In this document: one piece after another, positions 17,958-27,199 of the stretch | Layout of the letters: every line of letters starts with the position of its first letter | How positions within the stretch are numbered: the stretch's first letter is position 1 | Assembly (NCBI RefSeq): GCF_040931995.1 | Contig: NZ_CP162412.1 | Coordinates: 744,001 to 808,000 of the forward strand | Source of the DNA: Pelagovum sp. HNIBRBA483 | Lineage (GTDB): Bacteria > Pseudomonadota > Alphaproteobacteria > Rhodobacterales > Rhodobacteraceae | Direction of reading: 5' to 3' | DNA: 64,000 bases | Position numbers and translations under genes: made by a program | The notes under the pieces: model-generated | Told to the model about the DNA's origin: nothing | Seen by the model: the letters and a program-made list of their open reading frames with translations, nothing else | The model's database searches: none

Positions 17958-18329
17958 ATGGCTTTTCTGACAGATAGAAAACGTGCGTCGGGTCTTGGCT
18001 CTGCGAAAACCGGCACCGAGCATCACTGGCATATGATGGTGACATCGGTTGCCCTTTGCGGCCTTGTGCCGCTTTTTGTCTTTACCTTCGGCAGTGCGCT
18101 AGGCGGCAGCTATGACGAGGTTGTGGCCTATTACAGCCAACCCTTCCCAGCGATCATTGCGATCCTGACCTTCCTGACGGGGTTCATCCATTTCAAGAGC
18201 GGGGTTCAGGTGTTGATCGAAGATTATGTCCACGGGTTTTGGCGTAAGGCGCTGATCATGATGATGATCTGCCTGAGCTACACGGCGGCAGCCGTCGGCA
18301 TCTTTGCCGTTGCCCGTCTGGCCCTTTAA
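17958..18329 (+). CDS. sdhD: succinate dehydrogenase membrane anchor subunit
   Basis: A 123-aa membrane anchor with three helices (about 30-50, 62-82 and 95-118). It has the SdhD hallmark GTEHHWHMMVTS near residue 20 and FKSGVQVLIEDYVHGFWRK in the middle, where the Tyr (and His) contribute to the quinone and heme sites. It lies between sdhC and sdhA. Confidence 0.95.
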   Translation: MAFLTDRKRASGLGSAKTGTEHHWHMMVTSVALCGLVPLFVFTFGSALGGSYDEVVAYYSQPFPAIIAILTFLTGFIHFKSGVQVLIEDYVHGFWRKALIMMMICLSYTAAAVGIFAVARLAL

Positions 18330-18347
18330 TGCGGAGCGAATGAGCTT

Positions 18348-20153
18348 ATGACAGCTTACGAATACGAAACGCACGAATATGACGTTGTGGTGGTCGGTGC
18401 CGGTGGTGCCGGATTGCGCGCGACGCTCGGTATGGCTGAGCAAGGGCTGAGAACGGCCTGTATCTCCAAAGTGTTCCCGACCCGCTCGCACACTGTCGCG
18501 GCGCAGGGTGGCATTGCTGCTTCGCTGGGCAACATGGGCCCTGATAGCTGGCAGTGGCATATGTATGACACCGTCAAAGGCTCAGACTGGTTGGGCGATA
18601 CCGATGCGATGGAATACCTCGCACGAGAAGCGCCGAAAGCGGTTTACGAGCTGGAGCATTACGGCGTTCCGTTCAGCCGGACAGAAGAGGGCAAGATCTA
18701 CCAGCGCCCGTTCGGCGGCCATACGACCGAATTTGGCGAAGGCCCGCCTGTGCAGCGCACTTGCGCCGCGGCAGACCGGACCGGCCATGCGATTTTGCAC
18801 ACGCTTTATGGCCAGTCGCTGAAGCAGAAGGCCGAGTTTTATATCGAGTATTTCGCGGTTGATCTGGTCATGTCCGAGGACGGGCAGTGTCAGGGTGTGG
18901 TTGCGTGGAAGCTCGACGATGGCACCATGCACGTTTTCAGCGCCAAGATGGTGGTGCTGGCAACGGGTGGTTATGGCCGTGCCTATTTCAGCGCGACTTC
19001 GGCGCATACATGCACCGGCGACGGTGGCGGTATGGTGGCGCGTGCGGGGCTGCCGCTTCAGGATATGGAGTTTGTGCAGTTCCACCCGACCGGCATTTAC
19101 GGCGCGGGCTGCCTGATTACCGAAGGCGCGCGCGGTGAGGGCGGCTATCTGACGAACTCCGAAGGCGAGCGGTTCATGGAGCGCTATGCGCCAAACTACA
19201 AAGACCTCGCGCCGCGTGACTATGTCAGCCGCTGTATGACGATGGAAATCCGTGAAGGCCGCGGTGTTGGCGCGAATGGTGATCACATCCACCTGAACCT
19301 CAACCACCTGCCCGCCGAGGCGCTGGCGGAGCGGTTGCCGGGTATTTCTGAGAGCGCGAAAATCTTCGCCGGTGTCGATGTGACGAAGGAGCCGATCCCT
19401 GTACTGCCGACGGTGCATTACAATATGGGCGGTATCCCGACGAACTATTACGGTGAGGTGTTGAACCCCTCGAAGAAAGACCCGAACGCTGTCGTTCCCG
19501 GCCTGATGGCCGTGGGTGAGGCGGGCTGTGCCAGTGTGCATGGGGCGAACCGCTTGGGCTCTAACAGCTTGATTGACCTCGTGGTGTTTGGCCGTGCTGC
19601 GGCGATCCGCGCTGGGCAGATCGTTGATGCTAGCAAGGCGAATGCGCCGCTCAATCAGGGCTCTGTCGATAAGGCTTTCGACCGGTTCGACGGGCTGCGC
19701 TACGCCAATGGTAATGTGCCGACTGCCGAGCTGCGGCTCGAAATGCAGAAGACCATGCAGGCCGATGCTGCGGTGTTCCGCACCGACACGACGCTGAAAG
19801 ACGGCGCCGAGAAGATGACCGCCGTTGCGGCCAAGCTCGATGATCTGAAGGTCACGGACCGGAGCCTTGTCTGGAACAGCGACCTGATGGAGACATTGGA
19901 GCTGACCAACCTGATGCCGAACGCGCTTGCCACGATCGTAGGTGCAGAGGCACGGAAGGAAAGCCGTGGCGCCCACGCGCATGAGGATTACCCCGAGCGC
20001 GACGATGCGAACTGGCGTGTGCATACGATCAGCCGTGTCGAAGGCAATCAGGTTGATCTGAGCTACCGCCCCGTCATCGTCGATCCGCTGACCTCCGAGA
20101 AGGATGGCGGCATCAGCGAAGCCAAGATCGCCCCGAAAGTGCGGACTTTCTGA
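18348..20153 (+). CDS. sdhA: succinate dehydrogenase flavoprotein subunit
   Basis: The 601-aa flavoprotein oxidises succinate to fumarate. FAD is held by the [19 protein letters not shown] loop and is covalently linked to His48 in [11 protein letters not shown]. Active-site segments [32 protein letters not shown] and the [17 protein letters not shown] region are all present. Length is standard. Its stop codon shares one base with the ATG of the small lipoprotein gene, so translation of the two is coupled. Confidence 0.97.
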   Translation: MTAYEYETHEYDVVVVGAGGAGLRATLGMAEQGLRTACISKVFPTRSHTVAAQGGIAASLGNMGPDSWQWHMYDTVKGSDWLGDTDAMEYLAREAPKAVYELEHYGVPFSRTEEGKIYQRPFGGHTTEFGEGPPVQRTCAAADRTGHAILHTLYGQSLKQKAEFYIEYFAVDLVMSEDGQCQGVVAWKLDDGTMHVFSAKMVVLATGGYGRAYFSATSAHTCTGDGGGMVARAGLPLQDMEFVQFHPTGIYGAGCLITEGARGEGGYLTNSEGERFMERYAPNYKDLAPRDYVSRCMTMEIREGRGVGANGDHIHLNLNHLPAEALAERLPGISESAKIFAGVDVTKEPIPVLPTVHYNMGGIPTNYYGEVLNPSKKDPNAVVPGLMAVGEAGCASVHGANRLGSNSLIDLVVFGRAAAIRAGQIVDASKANAPLNQGSVDKAFDRFDGLRYANGNVPTAELRLEMQKTMQADAAVFRTDTTLKDGAEKMTAVAAKLDDLKVTDRSLVWNSDLMETLELTNLMPNALATIVGAEARKESRGAHAHEDYPERDDANWRVHTISRVEGNQVDLSYRPVIVDPLTSEKDGGISEAKIAPKVRTF

Positions 20154-20449
20154 TGCGTTTGCGGGCTGCATCCACCGTTGCGGGGCTGATGCTCCTCGCG
20201 GCATGCGCGACCACCGTTGACCCAGAGCGGGCGGCGCAGGCGTGTGAGGAGCGTGCCCGTGCCGCACAGGGGCCGACCGGCGAAGTGACCTTGGGGTTCA
20301 ACTCGCAAAGCGGCAGCTTTGCGGGCGCTACGGTCGGGCTGAGCAGCGACTTCCTCACCGGAAAGGATCCGGTCGAGGTTTATGAAAATTGTGTTTTCCA
20401 GCGCACGGGAATGGCGCCGATCCGCCCACCCGTCTTGCGCCAGATGTGA
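20153..20449 (+). CDS. small lipoprotein encoded between sdhA and sdhB
   Basis: A 98-aa protein with a lipoprotein signal: basic MRLR, a hydrophobic stretch and lipobox LAAC (Cys18). The mature part has two further Cys residues (about 31 and 80) that could form a disulfide, a Gly/Ser-rich centre (GFNSQSGSFAGATVGL) and a C-terminal NCVFQRTGMAPIRPP. I know no named function. Its ATG overlaps the sdhA stop (TGATG), and sdhB follows after 19 bp, so it is made with complex II. It would be anchored in the cell envelope. Confidence 0.8.
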   Translation: MRLRAASTVAGLMLLAACATTVDPERAAQACEERARAAQGPTGEVTLGFNSQSGSFAGATVGLSSDFLTGKDPVEVYENCVFQRTGMAPIRPPVLRQM

Positions 20450-20468
20450 CCCTTCAGGAGGCCGATAG

Positions 20469-21248
20469 ATGGTTCAACTGACACTGCCAAAAAACAGCCG
20501 GATGACGGTCGGAAAAACATGGCCGAAGCCGGAAGGCGCGACCAATATCCGCACGTTCAAGATCTACCGCTGGAACCCCGATGACGGGAAGAACCCGCGG
20601 CTCGACACCTATTTCGTCGATATGGATGATTGCGGGCCGATGATCCTTGATGCGTTGATCAAGATCAAAAACGAGATTGACCCGACGCTGACCTTCCGCC
20701 GCTCCTGCCGCGAGGGGATTTGCGGCTCCTGCGCAATGAATATCGACGGGATCAACACGCTGGCCTGTATCTATGGCATGGACGAGATCAAGGGTGACGT
20801 GAAGATCTACCCGCTGCCGCATATGCCGGTGGTGAAAGACCTGATCCCTGACCTGACGCATTTCTACGCGCAGCACGCATCCATTATGCCGTGGCTTGAG
20901 ACAAAGACAAACCGCCCCGCGAAGGAGTGGAAACAGTCGATCGAGGACCGAAAGAAGCTCGACGGGCTGTATGAGTGCGTGATGTGCGCGTCCTGCTCGA
21001 CGTCCTGCCCGAGCTACTGGTGGAATGGTGATCGCTACCTTGGGCCGGCAGCGCTGCTGCATGCCTATCGCTGGATCATCGACAGCCGCGATGAGGCGAC
21101 GGGCGAGCGGCTGGATCAGCTGGAAGACCCCTTCAAGCTCTACCGCTGTCATACGATCATGAACTGCGCCAAGACTTGCCCGAAGGGGCTGAACCCCGCG
21201 AAGGCGATTGCGCATATCAAGAAGATGATGGTCGAACGCGCGGTTTAA
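20469..21248 (+). CDS. sdhB: succinate dehydrogenase iron-sulfur subunit
   Basis: A 259-aa protein. The N-terminal ferredoxin domain carries the [2Fe-2S] motif [16 protein letters not shown] with a further CIYG cysteine. The C-terminal domain has [18 protein letters not shown] and [17 protein letters not shown] for the [4Fe-4S] and [3Fe-4S] clusters. It passes electrons from FAD to ubiquinone. Last gene of the operon, followed by a terminator. Confidence 0.97.
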   Translation: MVQLTLPKNSRMTVGKTWPKPEGATNIRTFKIYRWNPDDGKNPRLDTYFVDMDDCGPMILDALIKIKNEIDPTLTFRRSCREGICGSCAMNIDGINTLACIYGMDEIKGDVKIYPLPHMPVVKDLIPDLTHFYAQHASIMPWLETKTNRPAKEWKQSIEDRKKLDGLYECVMCASCSTSCPSYWWNGDRYLGPAALLHAYRWIIDSRDEATGERLDQLEDPFKLYRCHTIMNCAKTCPKGLNPAKAIAHIKKMMVERAV

Positions 21249-21271
21249 CCGCCAGTCAAAAGAATTGGTGG

Positions 21272-21296
21272 CGGCCCCTACGGGGGCCGTTTCTAT
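21272..21296 (+). terminator. intrinsic terminator after sdhB
   Basis: CGGCCCC and GGGGCCG pair around a short loop (21272-21289), followed by TTTCTATTT. It overlaps the last codon of the convergent AraC-type gene. Confidence 0.8.
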
Positions 21297-22255
21297 TTAG
21301 AGGGGTTTTCGATCCGCTTACGCAGCGCAGTGGGCGGCGCGCCGTATTGCTGGCGAAAGGCGCGGGTCATGGCGGCGGCGTTCTCATAGCCGCAGCGCTG
21401 CGAAATCTCCCCGATGCTGAGGCGGGTCTGTTCGATCTGTCGCCTTGCCTCGGATAAGCGGATCTTTCGGTACAGGGCGGCGGGAGTGAGGCCCATGAGC
21501 CGTTGAACGTGGGTTTCCAGCGTGCGCTGCGAATAACCAAGTTGCTTGGCGAGTTGCGGGATCGGGATCGGAGCTTCGACGTGCCGGCGCATCAGTGCGG
21601 CGGCAGCGCGCACGATCCTGTCTGGCGGTAAGCGGAATAGTGGCTCGCGGCGGGGATCGCGCTCGCCATACATGAAGAGGGCTGCCACTTCGAGCGCAAG
21701 GGCGGCGCTGTGGCGGGTTTCGATCAGGTGGAGCATCAATTCGAGCGTGGTAGTGGCGCCGCCGCAGCTGGCGCGGGCGCCGTCAATGACGAAACGGTCC
21801 TCGACAACGTCAACCTCGGGGAAGGCCTCGGCCAGCTCTCCAAGAATATCCCAGTGAGAGGTCGCGCGATGACCGTCAAGTAGGCCCGCCTGAGCGAGGA
21901 GCCAACTACCGGTATCGAGGCCGACGAGCAGATCGAAGCGCCGCGCGGCGGCGCGCAGGGCGCGGGCCGTGGCTGGGGTTGCATGGGCGTGGTGGTGGTA
22001 GCTCGGCATCACGAAAAGGTAGGCGCCTGCGGCTAGTTCGGAGAGCCGTGCTGTCTGAACGGGAAGGCCGCTGGAGGATGTGACCTGACCGCCGGAAAGG
22101 CTGCAATACTCCCAGTGATAAAGGTTTTGCCCCGCGAGCATGTTCGCCGCGCGCAGCGGCTCGACCGCGTTGGCGAGGCAAAGATTGGAGAAACCGTCAA
22201 ACAGAAGGAGCGAGAGCGTTTGTGGCGATGATTTTTGCGGTTTGAGCATGATCAT
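21293..22255 (-). CDS. GlxA-family transcriptional regulator (DJ-1/PfpI plus AraC HTH)
   Basis: A protein of about 320 aa. The N-terminal DJ-1/PfpI-like domain (about 10-185) includes LLFDGFSNLCLANAVEPLRAAN, and the double AraC-type HTH lies at about 210-310 (IPIPQLAKQLGYSQRTLETHVQRL, IGEISQRCGYENAAAMTRAFRQ). Regulators of this type control quaternary-amine catabolism in Proteobacteria (for example carnitine and glycine betaine genes). That fits the divergent acyl-CoA dehydrogenase / CoA ligase / CaiD-like operon. Start codons at 22255 and 22249 are both possible, and neither has a strong ribosome site. The 67-bp divergent gap must hold both promoters. Confidence 0.85.
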   Translation of the reverse strand: MIMLKPQKSSPQTLSLLLFDGFSNLCLANAVEPLRAANMLAGQNLYHWEYCSLSGGQVTSSSGLPVQTARLSELAAGAYLFVMPSYHHHAHATPATARALRAAARRFDLLVGLDTGSWLLAQAGLLDGHRATSHWDILGELAEAFPEVDVVEDRFVIDGARASCGGATTTLELMLHLIETRHSAALALEVAALFMYGERDPRREPLFRLPPDRIVRAAAALMRRHVEAPIPIPQLAKQLGYSQRTLETHVQRLMGLTPAALYRKIRLSEARRQIEQTRLSIGEISQRCGYENAAAMTRAFRQQYGAPPTALRKRIENPSK

Positions 22256-22322
22256 GACTAATACTGCATGATTGTGCCCCAGTTCTAGCCCTAGCGTTTG
22301 TTGCAAGACATTGGAGGGCGCT

Positions 22323-23483
22323 ATGGAATTCGGTCTGAGTGACGAGCAGGAGATGATTGTCTCCACGGTGCGGAGCTTCGTGGAGAAGGAAATTTATCCA
22401 CACGAAGAGATGGTTGAGAGGACCGGCAGCGTCCCACGCGAGCTGGGTGAAGAGATCAAGCGCAAGGTCATTGATCTGGGCTTCTATGCCTGCAACTTCC
22501 CCGAGGAGGTGGGTGGTGCGGGGCTGGGACATCTCGACTTTACTCTGGTGGAGCGGGAGCTGGGGCGCGGATCGATGGCGCTGACGCATTTTTTCGGTCG
22601 CCCGCAGAATATCCTGATGGCGTGCGAAGGGGAGCAACGCGAGCGCTACCTGCTGCCAGCGGTGCGCGGTGAGCGGATGGATGCCCTGGCGATGACCGAG
22701 CCGGATGCGGGATCGGATGTGCGGGGGATGAAATGTACCGCTGTGCGGAATGGCGGTGATTGGGTGATCAACGGCTCGAAGCATTTTATCTCAGGTGCGG
22801 AGCATGCGGACTTCTTCATCGTCTTTGTGGCGACGGGCGTGGACGAGACGCCCAAGGGACCGAAAAAGCGGATCACCTGTTTCATCGTGGATCGGGGGCA
22901 TCCGGGGTTTGAGGTGCGGGAGGGGTATCAATCGGTCAGCCATCGGGGCTACAAAAATTGTATTCTCGATTTCGACAATTGCCGCTTGCCGGATGCGCAA
23001 GTGTTGGGTGAAGTCGATGGCGGCTTCGAGGTGATGAACACATGGCTTTATGCGACGCGGATCACTGTTGCGGCATTTTGCGTTGGGCGGGCGCGGCGGT
23101 GTTTTGACCTTGCGCTACAATATGCTGCTGAACGGAAGCAGTTTGGCCAACAAATTGCGAAGTTTCAGGGCATTGGCTTTCAAATAGCTGACATAATCAC
23201 CGAAATTGATGCGGCGGACTGGCTGACGCTTGCAGCGGCGTGGCGGCTGGATGCGGGCAAGCCGGCCAACCGCGAGATTGCCAGCGCGAAGCTCTATGCA
23301 TCCGAGATGCTGGCGCGGGTCACGGACGCAAGTTTGCAGGTCTATGGCGGGATGGGACTGATGGCGGACTTCCCGTTGGAGCGGTTCTGGCGGGATGCGC
23401 GGGTGGAGCGCATCTGGGACGGCACATCGGAGATCCAGCGCCACATCATCAGCCGTGATCTGTTCCGCCCATTGGGAGCCTGA
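22323..23483 (+). CDS. acyl-CoA dehydrogenase, probably for a betainyl-CoA
   Basis: A 386-aa FAD flavoprotein of the acyl-CoA dehydrogenase family. It has MTEPDAGSDVRGMKCTA (FAD/substrate loop), INGSKHFISGAEHADF, RKQFGQQIAKFQGI, and the C-terminal YGGMGLMADFPLERFWRDAR...IWDGTSEIQ block that includes the usual catalytic Glu region. It would form an enoyl-CoA from a saturated acyl-CoA. The CaiD-like hydratase two genes on makes gamma-butyrobetainyl-CoA the most likely substrate. Start at ATG 22323 after GGAGGGCG; it is the first gene of a three-gene operon. Confidence 0.85.
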   Translation: MEFGLSDEQEMIVSTVRSFVEKEIYPHEEMVERTGSVPRELGEEIKRKVIDLGFYACNFPEEVGGAGLGHLDFTLVERELGRGSMALTHFFGRPQNILMACEGEQRERYLLPAVRGERMDALAMTEPDAGSDVRGMKCTAVRNGGDWVINGSKHFISGAEHADFFIVFVATGVDETPKGPKKRITCFIVDRGHPGFEVREGYQSVSHRGYKNCILDFDNCRLPDAQVLGEVDGGFEVMNTWLYATRITVAAFCVGRARRCFDLALQYAAERKQFGQQIAKFQGIGFQIADIITEIDAADWLTLAAAWRLDAGKPANREIASAKLYASEMLARVTDASLQVYGGMGLMADFPLERFWRDARVERIWDGTSEIQRHIISRDLFRPLGA

Positions 23484-23485
23484 CC

Positions 23486-25537
23486 ATGCACCGCTATGAA
23501 CGGCTGTTCAGGCCGCGCACTATCGCTGTGATCGGTGGTGGGGCGTGGTGCGCCAACGTGGTCGAGCAGTGCGAGAAGCTGGGCTTTAAAGGTGATGTGT
23601 ATCCGGTCCACCCAAGTAAGAGCGAGATCAGGGGGGTGACGGCCTATCCCTCACTTGAGGCGTTGCCGGACGTGCCGGATGCGGCATTCATCGGGGTGAA
23701 TCGCGTGGCGACGGTAGAGATCGTGCGGGCGCTCGCGGAACGTGGCGCGGGCGGCGCTGTTTGCTTCGCGTCAGGATTTCGCGAGGCTATGAGCGAGATG
23801 GCTGACGGGGGTGACCTGCAGGAGGCTCTGCTCGCTGCGGCGGGTGAGATGCCGATCCTTGGCCCGAATTGCTATGGGCTGTTGAACCTGCTGGATGGTG
23901 CCGCGCTTTGGCCGGACCAGCATGGCGGGGTGCCATGTGAGCGCGGTGTCGCGATTGTGACCCAGTCTTCCAACATGGCGATCAATCTGACGATGCAGAA
24001 GCGCGGCTTGCCGATTGCATATGTGGTGACGGCGGGCAATCAGGCGCAGATGGGGCTGTCGGACATTGGCATGGCGCTCTTGGATGACCCGCGGGTCACG
24101 GCGCTGGGGCTGCATATCGAGGGAATCGGCGACTTAGCTGCATTCGAGCGGCTCGCCCATAAGGCGCGGGCGCTGGGGAAGCCGATTGTGGCGCTGAAAA
24201 TTGGTGCCTCAGATCAGGCGCAAGCGGCGACGATTTCGCATACGGCATCTCTTGCGGGAAGCGACGCGGGGGCGCGGGCGCTCTTGCGGCGCCTCGGGGT
24301 GGCACAGGTATCGGGGCTTGGGGCGCTTCTTGAGACGCTCAAGATTTTTCATGTGAACGGACCGTTGGCGAGCAACCGGATTGGCTCGATGTCCTGTTCG
24401 GGGGGCGAGGCGAGCCTGATGGCGGACCTCGGACTGCACCATGATGTGGCGTATCCGCCATTGAACGAGGGGCAAGCTGTGGCATTGCGGGAGGCGCTCG
24501 GACCGAAGGTCGCGCTCTCTAACCCATTGGACTACCACACCTATATCTGGGCGGATCGCGATGCGATGACCGCCTGTTTTGCGGCGATGATGACGGGTGA
24601 TCTGGCGATTGGCTGTGTGGTGCTGGATTTTCCCCGCGCGGACCGCTGCGATGGCGCGGCATGGATGCTGGTGATCGACGCGGTCGAGGCGGCGAGCGCA
24701 GCATCAGGCCGGCCGATTGCGATCCTGTCGAGCCTTGCGGAAACCATGCCGGAAGAGATTGCGGTGGTCTGCACAGAGCGTGGGGTGTTGACCCTTTCGG
24801 GACTGGAGGATGGTCTGGCTGCGATTGCAGCGGCAGCGTCGGTAGGGGCGGCGTGGGTGCGGCCAGTTCCACCGCCGCTGATGATGCCGGAACAGTGTGT
24901 AACTGATCCAGAGTTAGTGGGCGAAGCGGCGGCAAAGCAACAGCTTGCAGCATCTGGCGTCGTGATCCCGCAGCAGGTGAGGGCGGCATCGCCCGATCGG
25001 GTCGAAGAAGCGGCGCGGACGCTGGGCGGGAGGGTCGTCGTCAAGGGTGAAGGCTTGGCACATAAGAGCGAGGCGGGCGCCGTGGTGTTGGGTTTGACGT
25101 CCCCTGACGCGGCCCGCGCTGTGGCTGAGAGGATGGCGGCGGACAGCTATCTTGTTGAGCAAATGATCTCTGGTGCCGTGGCCGAACTGCTGATCGGGGT
25201 GGTGCGTGATCCGGCGCATGGTTTCGTGCTGACGCTCGGCGCGGGGGGGACGCTGACGGAGATCTTGAAGGATACCACCTCCCGCCTCTTGCCCGTTGTG
25301 GAAGAAGACCTGCGCGAGATGTTGGATGAGCTGAAGATTGCGCCGATACTCGCGGGATATCGTGGCGGGGCGGCGGCTGATACAAAGGCTGTGATTGAGT
25401 GTGTAATGGCTGTGCAGGCCTATGCGATGGCGAATGCGAAGCGGCTGGAAGAGGTGGAGATCAATCCGTTGATCTGCTTGCCCGATGGGGCGATGGCGGT
25501 TGATGCGTTGATCCGAATAGGAGCGAATGATGAGTGA
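23486..25537 (+). CDS. acyl-CoA ligase of the NDP-forming (acetate-CoA ligase) family
   Basis: A 683-aa single-chain enzyme. It has an N-terminal CoA-binding Rossmann domain (RPRTIAVIGGGAWCANVVEQ) and a succinyl-CoA-ligase-like domain with ISHTASLAGSDAGARALLRRLG. A C-terminal ATP-grasp domain follows from about 455 (EAAAKQQLAASGVVIPQQ, VVKGEGLAHKSEAGAVVLGL, EVEINPLICLPDG). Such proteins activate carboxylic acids with ATP and CoA through a phosphohistidine, giving ADP. Here it would supply the CoA thioester for the neighbouring dehydrogenase and hydratase, standing in for a CaiC-type ligase. It starts 2 bp after the dehydrogenase stop and overlaps the hydratase by 8 bp. Confidence 0.85.
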   Translation: MHRYERLFRPRTIAVIGGGAWCANVVEQCEKLGFKGDVYPVHPSKSEIRGVTAYPSLEALPDVPDAAFIGVNRVATVEIVRALAERGAGGAVCFASGFREAMSEMADGGDLQEALLAAAGEMPILGPNCYGLLNLLDGAALWPDQHGGVPCERGVAIVTQSSNMAINLTMQKRGLPIAYVVTAGNQAQMGLSDIGMALLDDPRVTALGLHIEGIGDLAAFERLAHKARALGKPIVALKIGASDQAQAATISHTASLAGSDAGARALLRRLGVAQVSGLGALLETLKIFHVNGPLASNRIGSMSCSGGEASLMADLGLHHDVAYPPLNEGQAVALREALGPKVALSNPLDYHTYIWADRDAMTACFAAMMTGDLAIGCVVLDFPRADRCDGAAWMLVIDAVEAASAASGRPIAILSSLAETMPEEIAVVCTERGVLTLSGLEDGLAAIAAAASVGAAWVRPVPPPLMMPEQCVTDPELVGEAAAKQQLAASGVVIPQQVRAASPDRVEEAARTLGGRVVVKGEGLAHKSEAGAVVLGLTSPDAARAVAERMAADSYLVEQMISGAVAELLIGVVRDPAHGFVLTLGAGGTLTEILKDTTSRLLPVVEEDLREMLDELKIAPILAGYRGGAAADTKAVIECVMAVQAYAMANAKRLEEVEINPLICLPDGAMAVDALIRIGANDE

Positions 25538-26315
25538 TAACCCGATCAAGACCCAGCGGCGTGGCGCGGTGCTAGAGGTCACGTTGGACCGCCCCAAGGC
25601 CAACGCGATTGACCTCGTGACGAGCCGGATCATGGGCGACGTTTTTACCGAGTTTCGCGATGACCCAGAGCTGCGTGTGGCGATCATCACGGGAGGTGGA
25701 GAGAAGTTCTTTTGCCCCGGTTGGGATTTGAAGGCGGCGGCGGATGGGGATGCCGTCGACGGTGACTACGGAAAAGGCGGCTTTGGCGGCTTGCAGGAAT
25801 TGCGCGGGCTGAACAAGCCGGTGATTGCGGCGGTGAACGGGATCGCCTGTGGCGGTGGGCTGGAATTGGCACTGTCGGCGGATATCATCCTCGCGGCGGA
25901 TCATGCGCAGTTTGCCCTGCCGGAGATCCGTTCTGGTACGGTGGCGGATGCGGCAAGTGTGAAGCTGCCCAAGCGCATTCCGTATCATATCGCGATGGAG
26001 TTGTTGCTGACAGGCCGTTGGTTTGACGCTGAAGAAGCGCATCGCTGGGGGTTGGTAAACCGGATCGTGACCGCCGATGCACTGATGGAAGAAGCGCGGA
26101 AGATGGCGGATGATCTGGCGTCTGGGCCGCCGTTGGTCTTTGCCGCGATCAAGGAGATCGTGCGTGAGGCGGAGGATATGAAGTTCCAAGATGCGATGAA
26201 CCGGATCACGCGCAGCCAGTTTGAAACCGTCGAGCGGCTCTACCGCTCGGAGGATCAGCTGGAAGGGGCGCGCGCCTTTGCGGAGAAGCGCGACCCTGTT
26301 TGGAAAGGGCGCTAG
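25530..26315 (+). CDS. caiD: CaiD-like enoyl-CoA (crotonobetainyl-CoA) hydratase
   Basis: A 261-aa crotonase-fold protein, the same length as E. coli CaiD and very like it by eye: LEVTLDRPKANAIDL, FRDDPELRVAIITG, GEKFFCPGWDLKAAADGD, and the identical C-terminus FAEKRDPVWKGR. CaiD hydrates crotonobetainyl-CoA to carnitinyl-CoA. With an acyl-CoA ligase and dehydrogenase before it, the operon could convert gamma-butyrobetaine to carnitinyl-CoA. The oxyanion-hole segment NGIACGGGLELAL is intact. ATG 25530 has AGGAG 6 nt upstream; ATG 25527 is too close to it. The stop overlaps the convergent soeC stop. Confidence 0.85.
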   Translation: MSDNPIKTQRRGAVLEVTLDRPKANAIDLVTSRIMGDVFTEFRDDPELRVAIITGGGEKFFCPGWDLKAAADGDAVDGDYGKGGFGGLQELRGLNKPVIAAVNGIACGGGLELALSADIILAADHAQFALPEIRSGTVADAASVKLPKRIPYHIAMELLLTGRWFDAEEAHRWGLVNRIVTADALMEEARKMADDLASGPPLVFAAIKEIVREAEDMKFQDAMNRITRSQFETVERLYRSEDQLEGARAFAEKRDPVWKGR

Positions 26316-27199
26316 GCGCGCCCCGCGTCGCGACGGCCATAGTAGAGGCCCACAACATGCTCTGCCTCTGCGAAGAACAGCCAGCGTAGGGCCAGCAAAC
26401 CCGCAACATGCGATAGCACAGCCAGCAGTGCCCAGATGTGGCTGAACGGCAGGCTCAACAGCACGATGGGCAAGCCGAAACCGAAGACCAGCGCGATGAG
26501 GCGCAGGCGGGTGGCGTGCTTTCGGGCGACGACATAGACCATTTCACGCAGCAGGTAGTTGGTGCCGGTGTGGGGCGGCTCGAAGGCGCGGACGGTGCCG
26601 AGATTTCCGAGGCCGGTGGCCGTGGCGATGTTGGAGCCGGACTGGATCAGGCGCTTGTCTCCGCCGATCCATGCGAGCAGTTGCAGCGTACCTGCGATAG
26701 CCAACAGAGGAAGGGCGAAGCGCACCTGCCCTGCGAGCAGCGCGCCGCCGCCCAGCGAAAGGGTGAGGAAGAGCGCAGGGGTCGTCCAGTGCCGCCAGCG
26801 GGGGACGGTTTTCATTTGGGTGTAGATCATCGCCGTGGTGAACACGGTCAGCATGCTCAGCGCCGCGCCGATGACGCCCAAAAGGGCGTAGCGGGTGCCG
26901 AGGAACACCAGACCCGCACCATAGGCTGCCATCAAAAATAGCGTGACAACGCTCGTCCATGCTTCGCGGCTGAGCCAGCTGGTGCGCCACTGGGTGAACG
27001 CGCGGAAGAAACGCTCGGGGTGGCCGAGGTGGAAGGTCGAGGCGAGAAGGCCGCCGACAGCGAGAAGATAGGCGACCGTGAAGAACACGAAAGCCGTGAA
27101 GCCGGTCGATCCGGGCATGCCGAGGCCGAGCCAGAACAACATGCCGAAGCCTAGCCCAGAAAAGCTTGTGAAAATGATAACGGACGGTGCGGGATGCAT
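26312..27199 (-). CDS. soeC: sulfite dehydrogenase membrane anchor (DmsC-like)
   Basis: A 295-aa integral membrane protein with about eight helices, of the DmsC/NrfD-like anchor family (e.g. FTAFVFFTVAYLLAVGGLLAS, FLGTRYALLGVIGAALSMLTV, LLLSLPFSHIWALLAVLSHVAGLLAL). It anchors SoeAB on the cytoplasmic face and passes electrons to quinone. The RFFRAFTQWRTSWLSREAW segment between helices 2 and 3 is typical of DmsC. Its ATG shares one base with the soeB stop (TAATG). It converges with the caiD-like gene with overlapping stops, so no terminator is visible. Confidence 0.9.
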   Translation of the reverse strand: MHPAPSVIIFTSFSGLGFGMLFWLGLGMPGSTGFTAFVFFTVAYLLAVGGLLASTFHLGHPERFFRAFTQWRTSWLSREAWTSVVTLFLMAAYGAGLVFLGTRYALLGVIGAALSMLTVFTTAMIYTQMKTVPRWRHWTTPALFLTLSLGGGALLAGQVRFALPLLAIAGTLQLLAWIGGDKRLIQSGSNIATATGLGNLGTVRAFEPPHTGTNYLLREMVYVVARKHATRLRLIALVFGFGLPIVLLSLPFSHIWALLAVLSHVAGLLALRWLFFAEAEHVVGLYYGRRDAGRA

